This document shows, in pieces, positions 6,749-11,645 of a DNA stretch of 11,645 nt. The stretch comes from Chrysochromulina tobinii. Taxonomy: Eukaryota > Haptophyta > Prymnesiales > Chrysochromulinaceae. The DNA is taken from assembly GCA_001275005.1 (NCBI GenBank), contig JWZX01001421.1, forward strand, positions 1-11,645. Reading direction: 5' to 3'. The position numbers and the translations under genes are program-made. The notes under the pieces are model-generated. The model did no database searches. It saw only the letters and a list, made by a program, of their open reading frames with translations, and had not been told where the DNA came from. How positions within the stretch are numbered: the first letter of the stretch is position 1; each line of letters starts with the position of its first letter.

Positions 6749-7412
6749 TTCGTGCAGGGCTCCGGGGCGCAGCCGATCATGAACCAGACTGCGGACACAG
6801 CAGGTGTGATGCTCCTTTGTGAATGGTCCGATTTCGAAAAAGACTCTTCGAAAAAACCCCTGTCAGGAGATCCTGTCGATTATAAACCCTTATCTGTCAA
6901 CGTAAAAAATCGAAATACGAAGTCCCGCTTCTTGTGTGGGACCCCGATTCGGTGTGCTGAACGAGAATGTGAATCGTGATGCTCCGCAGCCCACCGCCAC
7001 CGATGATGGTGAGTGTGGTGTTTGTGTACAATCACGAAAAGCGTCGTACGAAGAAAACTCCAGTGAATATTACACGGCTACGGGAAGGATAACGGATAAT
7101 TGGAATTTTTCTAGTTTCATGCGAATCCTCCGGAAAAAAATGCACGCCTCTCGCCTGTCCTGACTCTTGTCGTGCGGTTCCGGTGCGGGAGGTGCGAGGA
7201 TGCGGCGGTGACCAATCGTTATTACGTATGCACCTCGCCCTCAACCCCCAGGGAAACCCCGGATTTATCACACAGACTACCAAACCACTCATAAAAAAAC
7301 CAGGCCTAAAAAAAAGCCATAGCAAGTAACCTCGGACCGGACCGGTATATGAGGCATCAATCCGCGTGAACTTCACGGCGTGATCGGTACCGTTTCAAAA
7401 CATACATTATTG
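6749..7412. promoter_or_regulatory. Divergent intergenic region with an AT-rich patch
   Basis: About 660 bases between the transporter start (minus) and the mobile element. From about 6820 the composition shifts towards A/T, with runs of A and T (6836-6856, 6905-6910, 7107-7111, 7134-7140, 7295-7315), against GC-rich genes on either side. TTCGAAAAA is repeated at 6833-6841 and 6847-6855, about 85-105 bases upstream of the transporter start. A CCAAT motif lies at 7212-7216. Short open frames (for example minus 7376-7032) have no recognisable features. It probably holds promoters for both flanking genes. Confidence 0.5.
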
Positions 7413-7420
7413 TAACGGAA
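7413..7420. repeat. Left copy of 8-bp target-site duplication TAACGGAA
   Basis: TAACGGAA directly precedes the left terminal repeat (GTCAAG) of the element and recurs exactly at 7625-7632 after its right end. Confidence 0.75.
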
Positions 7421-7624
7421 GTCAAGTCAAGTCAAGTCTATACATAAACTACAGACAACCGTACGGAAGCCTATCGAATGTGCTTCGGAAGAGCCAGCAG
7501 GGGAGGACGGGAGTCGATGGAGATGGCGGAGGGGGATCCATAATGAGGTGACACGTCATAAATGCTGACAAGGTGAGAAGTAACGGGCCGAACTTGACTT
7601 GACTTGACTTGACTAACTCTTGAC
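7421..7624. mobile_element. Candidate MITE (204 bp) with GTCAAG terminal inverted repeats
   Basis: The left end reads GTCAAGTCAAGTCAAGTC (7421-7438) and the right end carries repeated GACTT units (7593-7614) and finishes CTTGAC (7619-7624), the exact complement of the left terminus. The right inverted repeat is interrupted by AACTC (7615-7619 region), so the ends are imperfect. An identical 8-bp direct repeat, TAACGGAA, lies immediately outside both ends. There is no transposase reading frame, so it would be non-autonomous. Eight-bp duplications are typical of hAT, P and Merlin elements; the superfamily cannot be fixed from one copy. It sits just upstream of the FkbM-type gene, probably in its promoter or 5' UTR. 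Confidence 0.7.
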
Positions 7625-7632
7625 TAACGGAA
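7625..7632. repeat. Right copy of 8-bp target-site duplication TAACGGAA
   Basis: Exact match to 7413-7420, starting at the base after the element's CTTGAC terminus. A short upstream ORF begins two bases later. Confidence 0.75.
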
Positions 7633-7633
7633 C

Positions 7634-7678
7634 ATGTACAGAATCCAAGTACCCGAGCGCCGCGACGCGAATGCGTGA
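7634..7678 (+). other. Short upstream ORF overlapping the FkbM-type gene start
   Basis: ATG at 7634 opens a 14-codon frame (MYRIQVPERRDANA) whose TGA (7676-7678) lies just past the main ATG at 7671-7673, in a different frame. If the mRNA starts upstream, ribosomes reaching this ATG would end 5 bases past the main start, a layout suited to termination-reinitiation control. The transcription start is unknown, so this may not be in the mRNA. Confidence 0.45.
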
Positions 7679-8789
7679 CTTCATGATCGGCGCCGTTTTC
7701 GGAGCTGTCTGCATGTGGCTGGCCTACGATTTGCGCGGCGGCGCGACAGAGTTCCGCGTGGCTCGTAGGCCAGTGGTTGCTGCAACCACTCCATGCATAA
7801 TTGCGTCGTCTCCGTCTTGGTCTCCGCACCGCCGACTGCAGCAGGCAGACGCCTCTGCCAATGCCGACAGCGCTGCTGCTATGTCCACGAAGCACGACCT
7901 AGGCGGCATCACGATCATCGGCGAGCATCTCTTGACGACAGTGCACGTGGCGCAGGTCACGCCCGAGGGCGCGATCGTCGTTCCGCCCGGCACGCGGCGC
8001 ATCCTTTTTGAGATCGGCTGCTCGGACCGTGACACCATGGACGAGGCTGAGCTCGCGAAGTATAATGACTCGTTCCTCATCTCGTTCGAGCCGCTATTAG
8101 ACAAGTGCGCGCGCGCGCCCGTCATCAATATTGGGTTCTCGTATGCGCGGAAGTGCCACAACACTGCTAACAAGCGTGTGTGCACACGCGCGCGCAGGTA
8201 CGCGCGGCTGCTCGAGCGCGGCAACATCCGTTACAACAGGCAGCAAGTCGACCGCGCGACGCCGCTCGGCCACCACCACGCACGCGGTGTCGTGCTGCCC
8301 CTCGCCGTCTCCGCACGTGCCAAGCCGAAACTTGCCACCTTCAACGTTTCGCGCATCGCCGGCTGCTCTTCTCTACTTCGATTCAACGAAAAAACCTCGT
8401 GGGGCCGAGAGTGCTTCTCATATTTGAGGGATGAGGGGGCGAGAAAGGCGGGCGCATCCAGCATGCTTGAGATGCGCATGGTGCCGACAATTTCGATGGA
8501 TCAAGCGCTGAGCCTTGCACCGGCCGCCCTGCCGATTGAGCTTCTCAAGCTCGACACGCAGGGGATGGATCTGAAACTGCTGCGATCAGCGAGCAAGGCG
8601 AACCTTGCGCGCGTGGCTGCGATCGAGCTCGAGGTCGTCAAGTCGGGCTGCACGACCCTCTACATCGGCCAGGAGACGCACCTCGACGTCGACGCGTTCT
8701 TGCAGGAGCAGGGCTTCAAGCTTCAGTCGTGGAAGTGGGACCTCCGGTGCGAGGGGACGGGCTTCTTCAGGCGCCAAGATCTGATCTGA
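7671..8789 (+). CDS. FkbM-type (Methyltransf_21) SAM-dependent methyltransferase, membrane-anchored, two exons
   Basis: Exons 7671-8104 and 8198-8789 give 341 residues with stop TGA at 8787-8789. The first in-frame ATG is 7671; upstream only a TTG is available. Residues 4-19 (FMIGAVFGAVCMWLAY) form a type II signal anchor, placing the domain in the ER/Golgi lumen, followed by a Ser/Ala-rich stem (about 30-75). The methyltransferase domain (about 108-338) has a variant SAM motif ILFEIGCSDRDTMDE (111-125), the acidic motif FLISFEPLLDKYARLL (135-150), VPTISMDQALS (240-250) and the hallmark LLKLDTQGMDLKLLRSA (260-276), then VAAIELEV (284-291). FkbM proteins O-methylate sugars or polyketides; with a Golgi anchor a glycan hydroxyl is a plausible acceptor, but this is inferred. 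The right-hand end of a candidate MITE lies 46 bases upstream. Confidence 0.88.
   Translation: MRDFMIGAVFGAVCMWLAYDLRGGATEFRVARRPVVAATTPCIIASSPSWSPHRRLQQADASANADSAAAMSTKHDLGGITIIGEHLLTTVHVAQVTPEGAIVVPPGTRRILFEIGCSDRDTMDEAELAKYNDSFLISFEPLLDKCARAPVINIGFSYARKCHNTANKRVCTRARRYARLLERGNIRYNRQQVDRATPLGHHHARGVVLPLAVSARAKPKLATFNVSRIAGCSSLLRFNEKTSWGRECFSYLRDEGARKAGASSMLEMRMVPTISMDQALSLAPAALPIELLKLDTQGMDLKLLRSASKANLARVAAIELEVVKSGCTTLYIGQETHLDVDAFLQEQGFKLQSWKWDLRCEGTGFFRRQDLI
8105..8197 (+). other. GT-AG intron, 93 bp, in the FkbM-type gene
   Basis: Donor GACAA|GTGCGCGCGC and acceptor GCGCGCAG|GTACGCGCGG rejoin as GAC AAG TAC GCG CGG (DKYAR), giving the continuous motif SFEPLLDKYARLLERGN expected after the acidic SAM-binding strand. 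Unspliced, the 93 bases add 31 Cys/Arg-rich residues in frame without a stop. Phase is 2. The length is close to the 85-bp MCTS1 intron. Confidence 0.8.
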
Positions 8790-9163
8790 GAGATAGTTTC
8801 GTCGCCAAGGCCAAGATCATATAGCGTCTTATGCCCGACGACGAGCAAGAGGATCGGTTTGCGTGGGCCTCATCAGACGCGTCGGCTTAGTAGGAGGTGG
8901 AGCGTAGGAGGAGGAGCGGAGGAGCCTGGGTGGGCGACGGTTTCGGCAAGGACGTTACCGTACAAGGCGAGATTGCACAGGCCGAGCGCCAGGCCGAGCG
9001 CCAGGCGCCTGGCGTCGCCGCCATCGAGAGCACCTCATCCGCTCATCTCTCCGGACGCGCTCTACTCTCTCTCTCTCCTCAAACCAACATTCCTCTTACC
9101 GTTGTGCGTTGAAAGTTGTCGGCTTCACCTTCAGATGTGGCGCATGTTTTGTGCCGCGTGTGA
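8790..9163. other. Gene-free stretch with purine-rich run, tandem repeat and palindrome
   Basis: No supported gene. It contains a GGAG-rich purine run (8891-8930), GCCGAGCGCCAG twice in tandem (8981-8992 and 8993-9004), a perfect 16-bp palindrome CGCCAGGCGCCTGGCG (8999-9014) and a CT repeat (9065-9078). It separates two convergent 3' ends, so it is presumably 3' UTR and spacer. Confidence 0.5.
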
Positions 9164-10126
9164 CTACCGCCAAATTGTGACCCATGTGAGGCGCCGGCCT
9201 AGTGCTAGTCTGCTAGAAGACCCGCCGCGCTCCGTCGCCTGCCTGCAAGTCACGTCACTACGACTTGACTTTCCTTGATTTGCCTGCAGGCCTTGATACG
9301 TATGTGGTCGAGCTTGCTTGTATGTGGTCCTTTTTGTTTGCGGGAGACGGCGAGGTTTGTTCGAGACGGCGAGGCACGGCTCAAGCGCCGCCACTGAGAC
9401 CTTCTCGTTCTTGGCGAGAAACGGCGCGAGCAAACGCGGCCGGCCGCTCAATCCTGTCGCGAGCCGATCGAAGTCGTCGTCCCAGCCCGCGCCCGTGCCA
9501 AAGTGTGCGATAGGCACGTCGGGACGCAGGCTGCGCCGGACGCGCGCGTCCGGCACTGCCTTGGCATTGAGCACCTTGCGCAGGTCTGCCTTTGCTGCTG
9601 CCTCCTTTTGCTTGCCTCCGCTAGTGGAGCCCGCGGCACCCTCCGCACCGTCGCCGCACCCCTCCCCTCCCTCCTCGGCCTCCTCCTCTGCACAGCCTGC
9701 GGCGTACAAGCGGGCAATTGGGAGGCCCTCGTCCTTGCCCCCCTTTGGGCACCTCTTTTGAGAGATTGGGATCGAGTCCGTGATGACGAAGAGGATCGGA
9801 TCGGACGGTGCGCCGGCCGCCAGAGGTGCCACGACCTTGAGCAACTTCGCCCTCCAGTAGTGAGGCTTCCCGTCGGCGAAGACGGTCGCGTGTGCATTCA
9901 GAAAGCGAGCGGTGCCCGCACCAAGCGCCAGCTCGATGTCATCGGTGTTGTACGCGTTGGACAGAAGCACGAACAGATCGATCGCGGCGCAGATTGCGGC
10001 CCGGAGTGTCTCGGCGGCCCGGAGGTTGTCCATCAGCTCCCGACCGAGCAGGGCGTGGAAGGTGCCCACGGCCCAGTCGTGGCCGGGCTTGGCAGCAGCA
10101 GCGGCAAAGGACGGGGCAGCATCCAT
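9164..10126 (-). CDS. Unknown protein, 320 aa
   Basis: The frame has its likely ATG at 10126 (MDAAPSFAAAAAKPGHDW); it stays open upstream to beyond 10400 and an ATG at 10261 would add 45 residues, but that part is Arg/Pro-rich and antisense to the neighbouring gene. Residues 17-120 look like a folded domain: an LLGRELMDNLRAAETLRAAICAAIDL helix region (core at 27-51), SNAYNTDDIELALG (56-69), GKPHYWRAKLLKVVAPL (86-102) and SDPILFVITDSIPIS (108-122). An acidic Gly/Glu linker follows (146-175), then LRKVLNAKAV...RPDVPIAHFG...WDDDFDRLA (182-223). I recognise no family. The last 60 residues are basic, low complexity and encoded by a stretch with short tandem repeats (GAGACGGCGAGG at 9344-9355 and 9363-9374), so the true 3' end may differ. 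Confidence 0.5.
   Translation of the reverse strand: MDAAPSFAAAAAKPGHDWAVGTFHALLGRELMDNLRAAETLRAAICAAIDLFVLLSNAYNTDDIELALGAGTARFLNAHATVFADGKPHYWRAKLLKVVAPLAAGAPSDPILFVITDSIPISQKRCPKGGKDEGLPIARLYAAGCAEEEAEEGGEGCGDGAEGAAGSTSGGKQKEAAAKADLRKVLNAKAVPDARVRRSLRPDVPIAHFGTGAGWDDDFDRLATGLSGRPRLLAPFLAKNEKVSVAALEPCLAVSNKPRRLPQTKRTTYKQARPHTYQGLQANQGKSSRSDVTCRQATERGGSSSRLALGRRLTWVTIWR
9240..9288. repeat. 8-bp direct repeat TGCCTGCA flanking a 33-bp insert
   Basis: TGCCTGCA at 9240-9247 and 9281-9288. The stretch contains a CAAGTC/GACTTG inverted pair (9246-9251, 9262-9267), reminiscent of the GTCAAG ends of the element at 7421-7624. It could be an insertion relic or chance. Confidence 0.4.
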
Positions 10127-10161
10127 GGCCACGCCCTGATGGGCTTGACCGCTGATACGCG

Positions 10162-10235
10162 ATGAGTGGCGCTGTGCACGCACCAGCGGCGCCGGCGGCT
10201 CCAACGATCTCTGCGGACGAGGGGGCTCACGCCCC
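10162..10235 (+). CDS. Possible first exon of the 10341-11336 gene
   Basis: ATG 10162 opens a short frame (MSGAVHAPAAPAAPTISADE...) ending at TAG 10237, with a GT at 10236-10237 that could be a splice donor. Splicing to the AG at 10371-10372 would continue in frame into EHWRLHHPSW of the downstream open frame. This is one of several possible junctions (an AG at 10339-10340 is another) and is a proposal only. It starts 35 bp from the divergent minus gene. Confidence 0.3.
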
Positions 10236-10340
10236 GTAGCCCGATGGGTATCCTGCAGCATGGGAACGAATGATTGGTCGACATAGCTCGAGTCGCACCC
10301 GTGGAAGCACTCGACCTTGGCTGCCACGCAACGCACATAG

Positions 10341-11336
10341 GCGTTTGGAGCGTACGAGCTCAAATTTGCAAGCGAGCACTGGCGGCTACACCATCCATCC
10401 TGGAGTGAAGGAGTCACAGTGAACCACAATCGAAAAGCATCCTACCGTGAGCAACACCGAGTACACGAGCTGCTGGGGCGCTTGCTGGCCGCGTACGTGC
10501 CCGCGCCCTGCCGTGGTCGCGAGGAGGCGCGCGAGCTGCTCGAGATAACGCTGCTGCGCCTGCAGCTGCGCGACCCTCAGCAGCTCTCACTCAACAAGTT
10601 CATGGAGAGCTCGCCCACTCACCTGTGGTTCACTGTTGACTTCTGTGCAGCGACGCTTTCTGATGACAAGCGCCATCTCCTCGAGCCATCCCTGCTCGAT
10701 GAAGAGCGATGGCTCGAGGACAACGAGCTCCTGGCCCTGGCGGCCAAAGTGATGCTGGGCAGCACGCCTGCCGAGGTGCGAGCTCGCCTGTCAGAACCCT
10801 TGTTTTCGGAGCTGCCGGTATCAAGCGTGCTGCGCGACCGTCTCGCCAAGGAGAAACTGCCAGTACCACGTCGGCGGGCGGCACAGCTCGTCGTGCTAGC
10901 CGGTGGCGCGCCGGCCATGGGCTTCTTGGATGGCGCCATTGCCACGGCGGGCTTTGCAGAGTGCTTTCATCAGCTGGCGCCCACGGTCGCGCTGGATGGC
11001 GTCGTGAGCAACACCGCGGCACGCGAATACTTCGAGCTGAGTGGGCCGGATGACGACCGTGGCATCGTGCGCTGCGTGCCGCCGAGCGCACTGCCCGGGC
11101 CTGCCGCCAGCTTCCGCGGCTCTGCCACTGTCCGTCGGGGACTCGGAGCCGAGGCACTGGCGCTCTTCATAGCAGCAATCGCGGCCACGAGCTCGGCTCC
11201 GAGCCATGTTTGCACGTCGGTATCGCTGGGCATGGCTCCCAGTGCGCTCGTCAGCCGTCCGAGGACTGCCTCGTGTTCTGCATCGGAAGGCTTCCGCGGG
11301 AGGTCCAGAACTCCGTCCATGATCTTGAGCCCGTGA
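10341..11336 (+). CDS. Unknown protein; main exon, 5' boundary uncertain
   Basis: The frame is open from just after a TAG (10338-10340) to TGA 11334-11336. Its first ATG is only at 10602 (MESSPTHLWF), yet the translation upstream of it already looks like protein (FASEHWRLHHPSW, then SYREQHRVHELLGRLLAAYV), so an upstream exon is likely. The protein is soluble, Leu/Arg/Glu-rich and helical (LLEITLLRLQL, LLDEERWLEDNELLALAAKVML, SELPVSSVLRDRLAKEKLP), followed by a Gly/Ala part (LVVLAGGAPAMGFLDGAIATAGFAE). I recognise no family. The last 50 residues (Ser/Arg-rich) are antisense to a better-looking minus frame, so the true C-terminus may be earlier. Confidence 0.5.
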   Translation, partial: AFGAYELKFASEHWRLHHPSWSEGVTVNHNRKASYREQHRVHELLGRLLAAYVPAPCRGREEARELLEITLLRLQLRDPQQLSLNKFMESSPTHLWFTVDFCAATLSDDKRHLLEPSLLDEERWLEDNELLALAAKVMLGSTPAEVRARLSEPLFSELPVSSVLRDRLAKEKLPVPRRRAAQLVVLAGGAPAMGFLDGAIATAGFAECFHQLAPTVALDGVVSNTAAREYFELSGPDDDRGIVRCVPPSALPGPAASFRGSATVRRGLGAEALALFIAAIAATSSAPSHVCTSVSLGMAPSALVSRPRTASCSASEGFRGRSRTPSMILSP

Positions 11337-11645
11337 CACTTTCTAGCCTTGGCAAGCTTCTGGTTCCCATGGCCGCCGCGGATGGTCGCCGTGAATAGGG
11401 CCACGTCGCTCGTCATCGAGAGGGTGTAGACCATCGCGGCCATCGGATATCGCGCGTTGTCGGGTAGCCGCCTTTGCAGATAGGCCACCAAACTTGACAA
11501 GTTTCTGAAACCAACACACACCAGGAGGCCTTCGACGAAACACGTGGTCCTGTGCTCCAGCAGGTCAAATCTTCCTCGGCGCATAGGATTTACATTCAGC
11601 TGATAATCGACCCCGGCGATTTCGATGTGGCGGACCTCTGTGTGA
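10970..11645 (-). CDS. 3' part of an unknown gene running off the right window edge
   Basis: The minus frame is open from the window edge to TGA at 10972-10970. An ATG occurs at 11584, but the 20 codons before it are open and protein-like (VRHIEIAGVDYQLNVNP), so the gene probably starts outside the window. Up to about 11165 the translation looks coding: FDLLEHRTTCFVEGLLVCVGF, LVAYLQRRLP, YPMAAMVYTLSMTSDVALFTATI, KIMDGVLDLPRKPSD and TDVQTWLGAELVAAIAAMK. Beyond that it is Ser/Pro/Arg-rich and antisense to the + gene, so the real end may be earlier or spliced. Family not recognised; no catalytic motif seen. Confidence 0.5.
   Translation of the reverse strand, partial: HTEVRHIEIAGVDYQLNVNPMRRGRFDLLEHRTTCFVEGLLVCVGFRNLSSLVAYLQRRLPDNARYPMAAMVYTLSMTSDVALFTATIRGGHGNQKLAKARKCHGLKIMDGVLDLPRKPSDAEHEAVLGRLTSALGAMPSDTDVQTWLGAELVAAIAAMKSASASAPSPRRTVAEPRKLAAGPGSALGGTQRTMPRSSSGPLSSKYSRAAVLLTTPSSATVGAS

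Noticed and set aside
7032-7376. Minus-strand 114-residue frame in the AT-rich region
   Set aside because: A short hydrophobic patch only; no motif, no ATG with context, and it lies in probable promoter DNA.
7419-7614. CRISPR array from the repeated pentamers
   Set aside because: The repeats are 5-bp tandem units in inverted arms, with no spacers of regular length and no cas genes, in eukaryotic DNA.
7449-7895. Minus-strand 148-residue frame across the mobile element and the methyltransferase start
   Set aside because: Crosses the proposed right terminus and duplication and is antisense to the signal anchor; a chance frame.
9503-10165. Plus-strand 220-residue frame opposite the 10126-9164 gene
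   Set aside because: Its sense counterpart has better domain-like composition; this frame is Cys/Arg/Gly-rich and featureless.
10630-11157. Minus-strand frames opposite the 10341-11336 gene
   Set aside because: Arg/Ser/His-rich translations typical of the complement of coding DNA.
1-11645. tRNA or rRNA genes
   Set aside because: I looked for a B-box-like GGTTCGANNCC with a paired acceptor stem and saw none; only a partial GGTTCGAG near 334 without the rest. A tRNAscan-SE run would settle it.

Overview
The window is nuclear DNA of a gene-dense eukaryote. Three of the best-supported proteins are eukaryotic housekeeping or membrane families: MCTS1/Tma20, the RNase P/MRP subunit Rpp20/Pop7, and an SLC35E3-like DMT transporter. 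Two genes only read correctly after removing short introns of 85 and 93 bp. There are no ribosome binding sites or operons. DNA is GC-rich in genes, with a more AT-rich patch between about 6820 and 7410. A GC-AG intron, tiny introns, head-to-head gene pairs and a possible bipartite plastid leader with an A-F junction all suggest a secondary-plastid microalga. A haptophyte is my best guess. That placement is inference, not read directly from the sequence.

Layout. 1-395: possible tail of an upstream + gene, then the 3' flank of MCTS1. 396-1038 (-): MCTS1 in two exons. 1209-1937 (+): protein of unknown family. 2237-3124 (+): tandem double hot-dog thioesterase with a possible plastid leader. 3281-3862 (-): small C3HC4 RING protein, head to head with 3969-4418 (+), Rpp20/Pop7. 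4708-5460 (-): unknown protein with a signal peptide and two hydrophobic segments. 5690-6748 (-): SLC35E3-like transporter. 6749-7670: long divergent intergenic region holding an AT-rich patch and, at 7421-7624, a 204-bp element with GTCAAG terminal inverted repeats and an 8-bp target-site duplication. 7671-8789 (+): membrane-anchored FkbM-type methyltransferase with one GT-AG intron. 8790-9163: no gene seen. 9164-10126 (-) and about 10162-11336 (+): head-to-head pair of unknown genes. 10970 to the window edge (-): 3' part of another unknown gene whose end overlaps the previous one antisense.

The genes do not form one pathway. MCTS1, Rpp20 and the RING protein act in core RNA/protein metabolism. 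The transporter and the FkbM enzyme could both serve the Golgi (nucleotide-sugar supply, glycan O-methylation) and share a divergent intergenic region, but a functional link is only a guess. The strongest unusual items are the 204-bp transposon-like element beside the FkbM start, the GC-AG intron that splits MCTS1 after four codons, and the double hot-dog protein whose second half has lost the catalytic aspartate.
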